A stretch of DNA of 64,000 nt, from assembly GCF_042477335.2 (NCBI RefSeq), contig NC_091251.1, positions 87,869,501 to 87,933,500 of the forward strand, in the 5' to 3' direction. The position numbers and the translations under genes are program-made. How positions within the stretch are numbered: position 1 is the stretch's first letter; each line of letters opens with the position of its first letter. This document shows, piece by piece, positions 46,296 to 58,202 of this stretch. The notes below the pieces were generated by a model, which did no database searches, had not been told where the DNA came from, and saw only the letters and a program-made list of their open reading frames with translations. Source of the stretch: Ovis canadensis. Taxonomy: Eukaryota > Chordata > Mammalia > Artiodactyla > Bovidae.

Positions 46296-47132
46296 CCTGC
46301 CCGGAAGGGTGGAGCACTGGGGCCCTTTACAGCCACTCAGCAGCCCATGAGCCTCAGGTTCTGGCTGCTAGACACCGCACAACCCTAGGGGCTCCATTTA
46401 ATCTTCTTGATTTATTCCTTCTGAGCAAAAGACCTTCAGTTTCACCAACAGGACATTCAGTAGTAAGAAGTAGTCAAAAATAACACTTGGAATTTCTTCT
46501 GAAAAACAGAGACTCTCAGATTGGCTTAAAATTCTGCCATATACTGTTTATAAGACACATGCCTGTAGAATTTCTGATGAAACCAAAGCAGTAGCTGAAG
46601 TTTTTGTTTTCCATACTCCATGCTATAATCAAAAGATTTGCCGTGCACTACTCTCAGCCGCCCGGGGAAAGATTAAACTATTCCCATTTGAAGACTCCAA
46701 ACCCAGATGTTCCTTACCTCTGGTGGGGCAGCTGATTGTCGCGGCGGCCTGAGCCTCTGGGTGCATATTATTACCTACTTACTGATGTCTGTTTGCCAGC
46801 ATAACATGTATGTTGGAAGCAGCAACTTCCCTTGTTATACCAGATTCATTGATGTATGTATTAATGCTACAGGAAAAGAGAGACAACATAGTATTGTTCT
46901 TCTCCTTTGGGTCTTACTTTCCACCTCTTTGTGTGTTCTCTCTTAATATTGTATGTGTGCTAATTGCCTATTTCACTTTTATGGTTACTGTTCTGAAATT
47001 CAACCACATAGTCTGCATTTATTATATGGTTAAGGATAACATTAACATGGTGAGTGGTGTTAACTGAATACATCTAATTTTTGGAAAATTTCAGCTTTCA
47101 GTGCAATCACAAAGTTAGATTAACCCATAGTT
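46296..47132. other. Upstream of the B3GALNT1 copy; possible 5' UTR remains
   Basis: 46,296-46,335 still aligns loosely with the B3GALNT1 leader on -. 46,336-46,770 includes a small GC-rich patch (GTCGCGGCGGCCTGAGCCTC near 46,738) that could be old 5' UTR or promoter sequence. On -, CTCTGTTTTTCAG near 46,510 resembles a splice acceptor and CAGAGGTAAGGAAC near 46,710 a donor, which would argue for an unprocessed duplicate. Both are weak. Confidence 0.3.
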
Positions 47133-47342
47133 CGGGCTTCCCTGGTGGCTCAGAGGTTAAAACGTCTGCCTGCAATGCAGGAAACCTGGGTTCGATCCCT
47201 GGGTCGGGAAGATCCCCTGGAGAAGGAAATGGCAACCCACTCCAGTATTCTTGTCTGGAGAATCCCATGGATGGAGGAGCCTGGTGGGCTACAGTCCACG
47301 GGTTGCAGAGAGTCAGACATGACTGAACGACTTCACTTTCAC
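47133..47342 (+). mobile_element. Bov-tA SINE, full length and well kept
   Basis: GGGCTTCCCTGGTGGCTCAG head, perfect GGTTCGATCCCTGG B box, complete body, and CGACTTCACTTTCACTTTCC tail. One of the least diverged SINEs in the window. Confidence 0.95.
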
Positions 47343-47399
47343 TTTCCTTTAAAATAATTAAAATTATGCTTCCAGCCAAGTTGGAGTGGCAGGGATTGG

Positions 47400-47848
47400 T
47401 ATCCTTTTACTTGAAATAACTAGGCAAAAAACATGAAACAGCAGTTCTTGAGGCATTTGCCATCAGGCAACCCAAGACATTGATCCCTGAGAGACAGGAA
47501 ACAGCTGAGACCTATGCTTGGTCTAGCCTGGGGAGTGTTTTTAGGCATGGAATAGTAGAGCAGTAGAACCCCAGAGAAGGCTAGAGACTGGCCTGGATTG
47601 AGGAGACGGTGCTGGGAGCCTGAGAAGCCGAGGCAGCTAGAGCTCACGGGGCAGAGTACCAGAGGGGAGAGGGCGGCAAGAGAATGTTACAGATCCGCAG
47701 AAGTCCCTTCCAGGAAATCAGCTGAGTACTGATCAGTACATGCCTGTGAGGAAACTAAACCACCCAGAAGGAATCCAGTACTCAGCTCACACGTTAGGAA
47801 TAGGGCCTGATTCACTGAGTGTCAACTAGAGCTTCTCTAATATTCTAG
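47400..47848 (+). mobile_element. L1 3' UTR fragment, sense (first arm of an inverted pair)
   Basis: CAGCTGAGTACTGATCAGTA, GCCTGTGAGGAAACTAAACC, CTCAGCTCACACGTTAGGAA match the sense L1M-type 3' UTR as I recall it. The adjoining block from 47,850 is in the opposite sense. Confidence 0.5.
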
Positions 47849-49120
47849 CTTTCATTTTTCAGATGTTTGATTTGGGTCTTTTTTCTGTGTTTTTAACTGA
47901 AATTGCACTCAAGTCTTTTCTCTAGCTTCACAGCATATAGAATACATTTATAATAACTTTTAATCCTAGTTTCCTGGTTTTATGAAAACTGTGTCCTTTC
48001 TGGATTGGTTTTCATTGATACTTCTCCTCATTTGTCTCTTATTTTCTTGTCTTTTTTTCTTGAAACCTCTTGGCAAATTAGTGAATGCTTGTTAGGTATG
48101 TAACAGAAGACATTGTAAATTATGCTTTGTTGGGTGCTGGATATTTTGTATTCCTCTACATGTTCTTGAAGCTTTTCCTAGAATGTATTTAAGTTACTTG
48201 GGAAGTATTTAATCCTTTAAGGTATTCCTATTTGGACCATTTAGTATAATTCTGCTCTATTCCTGAGGCAGAACCTTTCTGAATACTTTACCTGATGCCC
48301 TGTGAATTATGAGGTTTTCCATTTAGCTCACCATCTGTTTACAGATGTTAAGTTGAGGATCAGGTTGTTCCTTCAGGGTTTGTTTTTAAGCTCTGCTGGC
48401 ATCATCATCAATTAATCTTTATTCTGGGACTAATTCAGCCCTGCTGAGGCCTCTGCTTATTGTCCAGAGTATGCAAGGTTGCTCTCCTCTGGTTAGGTAC
48501 AACTCACATGTCCCTAGCTCTGAATGAACTGGTCATTTTTCTTAGTTCCCCAGTAGATTCCCTACCCCCCTCACCTTTGCCTTATGGAGTTTTACCCTGT
48601 GTGGGTGCATGCTAAGTCACTTCAGTCGTGTCTGACTTTTTGCGACCCTACAGATCGTAGCCCACCAGGAGTTTTAATCCTAAGTATGTGCAAATTAGCA
48701 TGAAGCCAAAGACTCAAGAGAAGATGTCTGAGACTTTTTTCTTCATTACTCCCTCCTCTCTGGTATAGTATTCCAGTAATAATTGCCATATATCCCTTCT
48801 GAGCTCTGATGTTTGTCTTTTCATGTTGGTGGCCCTGCTGTGCTCTACTTTGGATCTCCCTGCCTGCAGTAGTGTCTGTAACATGTCTCTTAGCAGAAAG
48901 TCAAGGTGTATGTAGGCTTATCTAGCTTGTTTTCATCTCTCAGAGAATACAGATCTACACTAATTGTTGTCCAGTGTCTGGAAACTGTCCTGTCATCTAT
49001 TTTGCCTAGTTTTGCAGTTGTTTACTGACTAAAGAGAAGTCTGGTACCAGTTACTTCATGATGAAGTATAAATCCCATAATACTGAATTATTGTGGGAGG
49101 TTGGTGAAGTTTTGTGAAGG
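47849..49120 (-). mobile_element. L1 3' UTR fragment, antisense (second arm)
   Basis: GTTGGGTGCTGGATATTTTG, AGTTACTTGGGAAGTATTTA, GATGCCCTGTGAATTATGAG, GTTTTGCAGTTGTTTACTGA follow antisense L1 3' UTR order. A small Bov-tA piece sits at 48,595. 49,120-49,254 is unassigned. Confidence 0.55.
48586..48676 (-). mobile_element. Short Bov-tA 3' end with target-site duplication
   Basis: GGAGTTTTA at 48,586-48,594 and 48,668-48,676 flanks about 73 bases of SINE 3' end (GCTAAGTCACTTCAGTCGTG to CGTAGCCCACCA). Strongly 5'-truncated insertion into L1. Confidence 0.85.
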
Positions 49121-49254
49121 AATCACGATGAGCCTTGACTGATTTTGTAGTTAACGGCCATTTAAGAATTGTCAGTTTATGGGCCCTGGGGGTAGTTGAC
49201 TTGGGAGTGGTTTGTCCTTTTCAATGAGAATTTTCAGAAAAGATAATGTAAATT

Positions 49255-49445
49255 GTAAAGTGTTAGTCGCTCAGTTGTATCTGAGTCTTTGGACTCCATG
49301 GAATGTACCCTGGCAGGCTCATCTGTCCATGGGATTTCCCAGGCAAGAATACTGGAGTGGGTTTCCATTTTCTTCTCCAGGGCATATTCCTGACCCAGGG
49401 ATTGAACCCAGGTTTCCTGCATTGCTGACAGATTTTTTTACCTTA
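49255..49445 (-). mobile_element. Bov-tA SINE
   Basis: GTGTTAGTCGCTCAGTTGTA, GCAAGAATACTGGAGTGGGT, GATTGAACCCAGGTTTCCTG; the last part of the head is decayed. Confidence 0.88.
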
Positions 49446-50483
49446 AGACAATATACAAATGTGCTTGCTTTTGGTTTAGAATTATTTATTAAATGTTTTT
49501 ATAGGCTCTTGTGTCTCAGAATAAATTTTTGACTATTGGAATTTACAATGGACATAGTTGGATTACTTTTGGGGAGATGGAACTGGTAATGATTCTTCTG
49601 TATTATTTCTAATCATCAGAAATTGGTTTCAATATGCTTTGCTGTCATTGGAGAAAGACTACATCTGACAATTTGAAAATAATCTCATGTTGTAACGACA
49701 GTAAATTAACTGGCAGAAAGACATGTTTCCATGGAGTGTTTTGTGTCTTTATGTTATTCTTGGGTTTTTCTACTTGGTGAGCTGCACATATGTACACACT
49801 CAGTGAACAGCATATGAGGTATGAATCTTCATTAAGACCATTTCACTTGTCGGTCAATCATAGTGCTGTGTGTCAAACATGTTACTAGATGATGGAGAAT
49901 AGGTAACGAAAGAAGTAGGAGATAGTGTTGCTAACCAGAAGACTATATGGGATGGCACATATCAAAGGAAACAAAATATTCTTGCAGAGATGAATGGAGT
50001 ACAGAATGATTTTATCTGCTCTCAGGCAGGAATGAGGAGCTGCAGTTTGAGAAAGTTGATGAATATGCATTGATTAACAAAGAGGATAAGGGAGGAAAAA
50101 TCCTTCTTTTAAAAAGAAGGAATGCTGTGTTGCCTGGTGACAGCTGAGAATGACAGAATTGTTCTGTGGAAAACAAGCAAATTAAATTGACTTGAATCAA
50201 AGTTTGTGTGGAATATAGTCAGAAATGAGATTGTAGAGCTAACTGAGGTATAGGGATGTAGATGATTTCAAACTTTGATCTGGAAAGAGATGTTTCTGAT
50301 TGACCTTGTGTTAAGATGTAGACAAAATTAAGAATTTTGTGTTCACAAAGTAGTTTTATAGGTACAGATTTATTTTAAGATGAACTATGAAGCAAATTAA
50401 GACACTGAGTGTTACTATGTTTGAATATAATTTGCAAAATGAAAGGCTGTTTCTTAGTGGGATTTGAGAGGCATTGTTGGTAT
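49446..50483. other. Unassigned AT-rich DNA
   Basis: No gene or clear repeat; 50,098-50,120 is a short near-palindrome (CCTTCTTTTAAAAAGAAGG). Confidence 0.4.
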
Positions 50484-51262
50484 TGTTCAGTCGCTCAGTC
50501 ATGTCCAACTGCGACCCCATGGACTGCAGCACACCAGGTTTCCCTGTCCTTTACCTTCTCCTGGAGTTTGCTCAGACTCCTGTCCATTGAGTTGGTGATG
50601 CCATCTGAACCATTTCGTGCTCTGCTGTCCCTTTCTCCTCCTGCCTTCAATCTTTGCCAGCCTCAGGGTCTTTTCCAGTGAGTTGGCTCTTTGTATCAGG
50701 TGGCCAGGGTATTGGAGCTTCAGCTTCAGCATCAGTCCTTCCAATGAATCTTCAGGGTTGATTTCCTTTAGGATTGACCGGTTTGATCTCCTTGCAGTCC
50801 AAGGGACTCTCAAGAGTCTTCTCCAACATCACAGTTCAAAAGCATCAATTCTTTGGTGCTCAGCCTTCTTTATGGTCCAACTCTTACACCCATATGTGAC
50901 TACTGGAAAAACCATAGCTTTGACTATACGGACTTTGGTCAGGAAAGTAATCACTCTGCTTTTTAATACGCTGTCTAGGTTTGTCATACTTTTTTTTCTA
51001 AGGAGCAAGCATCTTTTAATTTCACAGCTGCAGTCACCGTCCACAGTGATTTCAGAGGCCAAGAAAATAAAGTCTGTCTCTGCTTCTATTGTTTCCCCAT
51101 TTATTTGCCATGAACTGATGGAACCAGATGCCATGAGCTTAGTTTTTTGAATGTTGAGTTTTAAGCCAGCTTTTTCACTCTTCTCTTTCACCTTCATCAA
51201 GAGACTCTTTAGTTCCTTTTCACTTTCTGCCATAAGGGTGGTGTCATCTGCGTATCTGAGGC
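50484..51262 (-). mobile_element. BovB LINE 3' 780 bases
   Basis: On - it runs from RT (LRYADDTTLMAESEKELKSL near 51,200-51,260) to the 3' end, with an open - frame of 157 codons from 51,302 (KVKEKSEKAGLKLNIQKTK). It begins at 51,262 in the YADD region, so it is truncated there. Imperfect GAGGCATTGTTG / GAGGCATGTTGA at the two edges may be the target-site duplication. Confidence 0.9.
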
Positions 51263-51319
51263 ATGTTGAAAGGTGTGGCCTGAAGAATAAGTGAATATGC
51301 AAAATTTTTACACGTTATG

Positions 51320-51427
51320 AGTAGCTACATAAGGGGAAAAAAGGGGACTTTAGAAAAGTATATAAAAGGGAACTTTAGAAAAGTATATAAAAGCTACATA
51401 AGGGAAAAAAAAGGGGACTTTAGAAAG
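51320..51427. repeat. Small minisatellite
   Basis: GGGGACTTTAGAAAAGTATA and AGCTACATAAGGGGAAAAAA blocks recur two to three times in mixed order. Slippage or unequal exchange. Confidence 0.8.
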
Positions 51428-51489
51428 CACATAATGGTAACTGAAGTTTGACTGAGGTTCATATTATATATGTATATTTTTTGTTCCAG

Positions 51490-51587
51490 GTTGCTGCTTT
51501 TTCTAAGAGAGCACCAATGACCCTGATGGTGTTTCCAGTTTTGATAAAGAGTTCTATTGCAGTTATTGATTAACTGAACAAATTCAG
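51490..51587 (+). other. Candidate 98-base exon, gene unknown
   Basis: Acceptor ATATTTTTTGTTCCAG| ends at 51,489 behind a T-rich tract, and donor TTCAG|GTTAGT begins at 51,588; both fit consensus. A TTGACTGAGG-like branch site lies about 35 bases upstream. The exon lies in unique-looking DNA between BovB and L1. One frame from an internal ATG (MTLMVFPVLIKSSIAVID) ends in a stop within the exon; the others stop too, so if real it is non-coding or an uncharacterised 5' UTR exon. No product recognised. Chance pairing of sites is quite possible. Confidence 0.25.
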
Positions 51588-52299
51588 GTTAGTAGATTTT
51601 GTGGACAGTACTTCTCTTTTCCAATTATATGTTAATATTTTTTAGAAATGGATAATTTTGTATTTTAAGTTACATATGTATACACCAGTGAAGTAGAAAG
51701 GCCAAGTCAGTTTAAACTCTTACTGAATTATGTACCTACCACGCTACCTATTATGTACAATTTGCAGTGCATAAAATGAAAAATGTTTTATTTCCTATTT
51801 TATAGTTTTTTACTTTAAGGTGCTAGGTAAGTTGTGGGTGAATATTGTACACTGTACCTTTTCATCATGTGGCATCTTTAGTGCTGAAAATAAACTACTC
51901 ATCTTAAAATAGTTTGAAACTTCTGGTAGCTTATTTTGAAAGATTTCATTCTCATTCATATTTCAGTTATACATTCACATTTTTATTTTTTAATTTTTTG
52001 TTAAGTCTGTTAATTTTGACAAATATATGTTCATTACCATAATCTTCTAAATTCACTCTTGTTGCCTTTTTGTAGTCAACCCCTCTCTCCATCTCAATCT
52101 CTAGCAACCACAGATCTGTTTTTTTGTCCCTGTAGTTTACTTTTTCCAGTATACCATTTAAGTGAAATCATTTAATGTGTAACTTTTAAAATCTAGCTTC
52201 TTTCATTTAGCATAATGCATTTGGATTTATCCATGTTGTGTGAACCAGTAGTTCATTCTTTTTTGTCGCTGAGTAGTGTCCTATTGTATGGATATACTG

Positions 52300-52534
52300 C
52301 AGTTAGTTCCCTGGTGGCTCTGACAGTAAAGAATCCTCCTGCAGGGTTGGAGACCCGGTTTTAGTCCCTGAGTCCGGAAGGTCCCCTGAAGAGCGGAATG
52401 GGTTTCCACTCCAGTATTCTTGCCTGGAGAATTCCGTGGACTAGGAGCCTGGGGTCCATGGGGTGGCAAAGAGTCAGACATGATGAGCGACTAATACTAT
52501 CTATCTATCTATCTATATACATATACAGTTAGTT
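52300..52534 (+). mobile_element. Bov-tA SINE with (CTAT)n tail inside L1
   Basis: CAGTTAGTT at 52,300-52,308 and 52,526-52,534 is the duplication. Head (TTCCCTGGTGGCTCTGACAG, B box decayed to GGTTTTAGTCCCTG), body, then about five CTAT units (52,497-52,516). Confidence 0.9.
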
Positions 52535-53502
52535 TATCCATTCACCATATGATGGACATGTGGGGAGTTTCTAGTTTTTGGTGATTATTGCAGTTGCGCT
52601 TTCTTCTTTTTTAATCCTGTGATAAAATGCACATAAAATTTACCTTAACCATTTTAAAATCTACAGCTCAGTGGTGTTAAGTATATTCACATTGTTATGT
52701 AGCTGTCACCACCATCCATCCTCATAACTTTTCATCTTGTAAAACTGAAACTCTATACCCATTAAACAATAACTCTCTATTCTCTGCTCCCCCAGTCCCT
52801 GGCAACCAGCACGATGCTTTCATCTTTATGATTTTGGCCACTCTAAGTACTTTATATGAGTGGAATTATACAGTGAGTTTCTTTCTATGACTGACTCATT
52901 TCACTTAGTGTAATGTGCTCAAGGTGCATCCATTTGTAGCATATTGCAGATTTTTCATCCCTTTTTAAGTTTTAATAGTATTTCATTGTGTGTATATATC
53001 ACATTTTGCTTATCTACTCATCAGTTGATGAATATAGTTGAGTTGCTTCCATGTTTTAGCTACTGTGAATAGTGTGGCTATGAACAAGGGTGTACAGTGA
53101 TCTCTTCAAGGCCCTGCTTTTATTTCTTTTTGTGTATATACTCAGAAGCAAAATTGCTAGATCATAAGATAATTCTATTTTTACTTTTTTGAGAAACCAC
53201 CATACTGTTTTCCACAGGAGCTACACCATTTTATAGTTCCACCAGTAGTGCACAAGTCTTCCAGTTTCTTCACATCCTTGCCAGTGCTTATTATTTTCTT
53301 TCTTTTTTTTTAAGTAACCATCTTAATGGCTATGAGGTGGTATTGTACTTAAGTTTTCATTTGCGTTGCCATAATGATTGCTGACATTGAGCATCTTTTC
53401 ATGTCATTTCATGTTGGTAATTTATATATTTTTAGAGAAATGTCATTTCAAGTCCTTTTCTCAATTTTGAGTCATGCTGGTTTGTTGTTGAGTTCTAGAG
53501 TT

Positions 53503-55282
53503 CAGTTTAGTTCAGTCGCTCAGTCGTGTCCGATTCTTTGCAACCCCATGAATCGCAGCACGCCAGGCCTCCCTGTCCATCACCAACTCCCAGAGTTCAC
53601 CCAGACTCAAGTCCATCGAGTCAGTGATGCCATCTAGCCATCTCATCCTCTGTCGTCCCCTTCTCCTGCCCCCAGTCCCTCCCAGCATCAGAGTCTTTTC
53701 CAATGAGTCAACTCTTCATATGAGGTGGCCAAAGTACTGGAGTTTCAGCTTTAGCATCATTCCTTCCAAAAAAATCCCAGGGCTGATCTTCAGAATGGAC
53801 TGGTTGGATTTCCTTGCAGTCCAAGGGACTCTCAAGAGTCTTCTCCAACACCACAGTTCAAATGCATCAATTCTTTGGAGCTTAGCTTTCATCACAGTCC
53901 AACTCTCACATCCATACATGACTACTGGAAAAACCATAGCCTTGACTAGATGGGCCTTAGTCAGCAAAGAAATGTCTCTGCTTTTGAATATGCCATCTAG
54001 GTTGGTCATAACTTTTCTTCCAAGGAGTAAGCGTCTTTTAATTTCATGGCTGCAGTCACCATCTGCAGTGATTTTGGAGCCCCCCAAAATAAAGTCTGCT
54101 ACTGTTTCCACTGTTTCCCCATCTATTTGCCATGAAGTGATGGGACCGGATGCCATGATCTTCATTTTCTGAATGTTGAGCTTTAAGCCAACTTTTCACT
54201 CTCCTCTTTCACTTGTCATCAAGAAGCTTTTTAGTTCCTCTTCACTTTCTGCCATAGAGTGGTGTCATCTGCATATCTGAGGTTATTGATATTTCTCCCG
54301 GCAATCTTGATTCCAGCTTGTGCTTCTTCCAGTCCAGCTTTTCTCATGATGTACTCTGCATAGAAGTTAAATAAGCAGGGTGACAATATACACCCTTGAC
54401 ATGCTCCTTTTCCTATTTGGAACCAGTCTGTTGTTCCATGTCCAGTTCTAACTGTTGCTTCCTGACCTGCATACAGATTTCTCAAGAGGCAGGTCAGGTG
54501 GTCTGGTATTCCCATCTCTTTCAGAATTTTCCACAGTTTATTGTGATCCACACAGTCAAAGGCTTTGGCATAGTCAATAAAGCAGAAATAGATGTTTTTC
54601 TGGAACTCTCTTGCTTTTTCCATGATCCAGCAGATGTTGGCAATTTGATCTCTGGTTCCTCTGCCTTTTCTAAAACCAGCTTGAACATCTGGAAGTTCAC
54701 GGTTCACGTATTGCTGAAGCCTGGCTTGGAGAATTTTGAGCATTAATTGTGTGGTAGTTTGAGCATTCTTTGGCATTGCCTTTCTTTGGGATTGGAATGA
54801 AAACTGACCTTTTCCAGTCCTGTGGCCACTGCTGAGTTTTCCAAATTTGCTGGCATATTGAGTGCAGCACTTTCACAGCATCATCTTTCAGGATTTGAAA
54901 TAGCTCAACTGGAATTCCATCACCTCCACTAGCTTTGTTCGTAGTGATGCTTTCTAAGGCCCACTTGACTTCACATTCCAGGATGTCTGGCTCTAGGTGA
55001 GTGATCACACCATCGTGATTATCCGGGTCGTGAAGATCTTTTTTGTACAGTTCTTCTGTGTATTCTTGCCATCTCTTCTTAATATCATCTGCTTCTGTTA
55101 GGTCCATACTATTTCTGTCCTTTATCAAGCCCATCTTTGCATGAAATGTTTCCTTGGTATCTCTAATTTTCTTGAAGAGATCTCTAGTCTTTCCCATTCT
55201 GTTCTTTTCCTCTATTTCTTTGCATTGATCACTGAAGAAGGCTTTCTTATCTCTTCTTGCTATTCTTTGGAACTCTGCATCA
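53503..55282 (-). mobile_element. BovB LINE 1.8 kb nested in L1
   Basis: The best-kept BovB here. On - it reads a linker/RT start (IRDTKETFHAKMGLIKDRNS near 55,130), FIPIPKKGNAKECSNY, then YFCFIDYAKAFDCVDHNKLW (RT motif A, near 54,550-54,600), QGCILSPCLFNFYAEYI (motif B) and NNLRYADDTTL (catalytic motif C, near 54,260), and the 3' end. A deletion near 54,745 removes about 10 residues, and a frameshift follows directly after YADDTTL, so it cannot make a full enzyme. No target-site duplication is seen; some L1 bases seem to be lost at the site. Confidence 0.93.
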
Positions 55283-56720
55283 ATTTCTTATCAGATGTAG
55301 GATTTGCAAGTATTTTATCCTATTCTGTGGATTTCCTTTTTATTCTATGAGTAGTATCTTGTGCACAAAATTTTTAATTTTCATGAAGTCAAATTTGTTT
55401 AATTTCTCTTTTACATGTGCCTTTGGTGTCCACCTGTCCAAGAAATCATTGTGAAATTCAATGTCCTGATGCTTTAGTGCTTTGTTTCTTCTAAGAGTTT
55501 TATTATTTAAGTCTTACATTTCGGTTCTTGATCCATTTTCAGTTAATTTTTGTATATGTTATTAGGTGTGTGGACCAGTTTCCCCAGCACTCATTTGTTT
55601 AAAAGACTTACTTTTTCCCCATTGAATGGTCTTAACACCCTTATCAAAAATCATTTGAGCATATATGTGCGAGTTTATTTCTAAGCTCTCTTTCACTAGT
55701 CTGTGTGTCTGTCTTTATGACAGTGCTGCATTGTTTTGATTACTATAGCATTCCAGTGAAATTTTGAAATCAGAAAGGGTGAATCCTCTAGTTTTTCTGT
55801 TCTTTTTCAAGATTTTCTTGGCTAGTCGAGGTCCCTTGAGAGTCTTTTTGAATTTTAGGATACTTTTTTCTCTCTTGTGCAAAATTCTTTAGGATTTTGA
55901 TAAGCGTTGCAAGATTGTTTTGGGTAGTATTGACATTTTAGCAATAGTATTTTAGAATATTAACGTGAGATTTGTTTCCATTTATTTATGTCTTCTTTAA
56001 TTTCTTTCAGCAATGTTTTATAGTTTTCATTGTACAAGCCTTTCACCTCCTTGGTTAAGTTATTTCCTAAGTATTTTGTTCTTTTTTATGCTGTTGTCAA
56101 TTAAGTTATTTTTGTAATTTTCTTTTCAGTTTGTTCATTGTTTGCGTATAGAAATGCAACTGACTTTAGTCTTTGTATATTTTTTTGCTGAATTCATTTA
56201 TTACTTCTAACAGTTGTTTTGGTGGAGTCTGTAGGGTTTTCTACATAGAAGACCACATTATCTGCAAGCAGAGATAATTTTATTTTATCCTTTTCAGTTT
56301 GAATGCCTTGTATTCTTTTTCGTAATTGCTCTCACTTGAGCTTTCAGTGCTGTAGCCAATAGAAGTGATGAAAGTGAGCATTCTTACCTTGTTCCTGATC
56401 TTACAGGAAAAGCTTTTAGTCTTTCACCATTGAGTATGTTGTTTGCTGTGAGCTTTTCATATATGGCTTTATTATGTTGAGGTAGTTTCCTTCTATTCCT
56501 ATTTGAGTGTTTTTTTTTTTTTGAGTGTTTTTTTTATCATGAAAGGATGTTGAATTTTGTAAAACACTTTTTCTGTGTTAGTTGAGATGATCATGTGAGT
56601 TTTTCCTTCATTTTGTTGATGTGGCGTATGACATAAATTTTTGTATGCTATGCTCTCCTTAGTTTTAGGAATAAATTCCACTTGTCATGGTATATAATAT
56701 ATTTACTGTGGAGTCATACA

Positions 56721-57744
56721 GTTTGAAATAAAAATGTGATTATATATTCTTTATTAAAATAATGTTACTTGTTTTTAAAGAGATCCCAATGATTTAACTG
56801 TTGCCTTTTTGGATTGGGATTGCATTTCTTTTTTAAAATGTCATTAAAAATTAACTAGAAAAATATTAACAGATCTTATGGGTATGGGAAGAGACTTGCA
56901 ATTTATGATCTTTTTTTTTAATGATCATTTGAGTATAGAAAGAGAGGTGATGAAAATTATAAGATGGGGGTATATTGGAACTTATGTGTTATCCTTATTA
57001 TGGAAAAATTAGGTAGCTTTCCTCAGTATAGTGGCAGATCAGAAAGGTACAATTTTTATGTAGTTAACCCTCATATAGGGAGCTCCAGGAGTTACCTGTT
57101 TAGAAAAGTCAAGTATTTATAAGAATTCTTCTGTCTTAAAAATGTATGTAAAAAGGACAAAGGTTGGGCATGAAAAGTCAATTTAAACTTTCTTGAGTGA
57201 ATATTTGGGATGAAAATGATGGAAACTGTCATTCTGCCTTGGGGAAATTAAATTAGTAATATGAAAGATTAGCTTATTTAGTGGTATCAAAAAGCTATTT
57301 AAATATTTACAAGGAATATCTAGTTCATTATGTGCTATAGAAATAAAAATATTTTGAGCAAAATGTCATGCTTAGATTCAGAAAATGTTGGTTTCAATTT
57401 CACCTCCAAAGCCTGAACACTAAAAAGAGTCAGTGCAACTTTGACCTGTTCTCATGTTTCTGCATGTCTTTAGATAAATTATATAACTTTCATAGTCTCT
57501 GTTAGATAAGTGGTATGCTATATTATGTTCTCAGGGAACGTTTCAGAAATAGATAAAACATTTTAGGCAGAGACAGAGCATTTTAAAGATGTTCCTGAGA
57601 GAATGTTTGTTCATTGGGCAGATTCAGCACAGAGTCAAAGATGACACTATGCTCAGAAGTTCTTCAGAATTTGAGCTCTTTTGTGAGTGTCTTATTAATT
57701 CTATTAGTTATCTGGCATAACTTTATAATAAACATGAAAAACAT
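56721..57744. other. Unassigned AT-rich DNA
   Basis: No gene or repeat recognised. Confidence 0.4.
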
Positions 57745-57952
57745 TTGTTGTTGTTCAGTTGCTCAGTCGTGTCTGACTCTTTGCGACCACATGGACAACA
57801 GCACGCCAGGCTTCCCAGTCCATCACTGTCTCCCAGATCTTGCTCAAACTCATGTCCATTGAGTCGGTGATGCCATCCGATCATCTTGTCCTCTGTTGTC
57901 CCCTTCTCCTCCTGCCTTCTATCTTTCCCAGCATCAGGGTCTTTTCCAGTGT
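57745..57952 (-). mobile_element. BovB 3' end, about 200 bases
   Basis: GTTGTTGTTCAGTTGCTCAG through CATTGAGTCGGTGATGCCAT to CAGCATCAGGGTCTTTTCCA. 5'-truncated. Confidence 0.88.
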
Positions 57953-58002
57953 TTCTGAAACATTACTGAAAGCCAAATATTAGAAAAAAGAGATGAATTA
58001 CT

Positions 58003-58202
58003 AGTTTGTGAAGTGAAGTGAAGTCGCTCAGTCGTGTCCGACTCTTTGCGACCCCATGGTCTGTAGCCTACTGGGCTCCTCCGTCTATGGGATTTTCCAG
58101 GCAAGAATACTGGAGTGGATTGCCATTTCCTTCTCCAGGGGAACTTCCCGACCCAGGGCTAGAACCTAGGTCTCCCGCATTGTAGGCAGACGCTGAGTTT
58201 GT
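58003..58202 (-). mobile_element. Bov-tA SINE
   Basis: AGTTTGT at 58,003-58,009 and 58,196-58,202 looks like the duplication. GAAGTGAAGTGAAGTCGCTC tail and full body; the head stops at GTAGGCAGACGCTG. Confidence 0.9.

Larger units (their letters stand above)
51985..56720 (-). mobile_element. Long L1, antisense, split by Bov-tA and BovB
   Basis: The 3' UTR part (51,985-53,500: CTCAGTGGTGTTAAGTATAT, CCATTTGTAGCATATTGCAG, GTTCCACCAGTAGTGCACAA) continues after the BovB into ORF2 (55,283-56,720: GTTCTTGATCCATTTTCAGT, CCCAGCACTCATTTGTTTAA, GAATGCCTTGTATTCTTTTT, CTTGTTCCTGATCTTACAGG). About 2.8 kb of L1 remains, with decayed - frames only. It shows which pieces came first: L1, then BovB and the SINE. 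Confidence 0.82.

Noticed and set aside
54231..55197. BovB frames with RT motifs as a live reverse-transcriptase gene
   Set aside because: A deletion near 54,745 and a frameshift right after the catalytic YADD motif break it, and the endonuclease domain is absent. Kept as a dead LINE.
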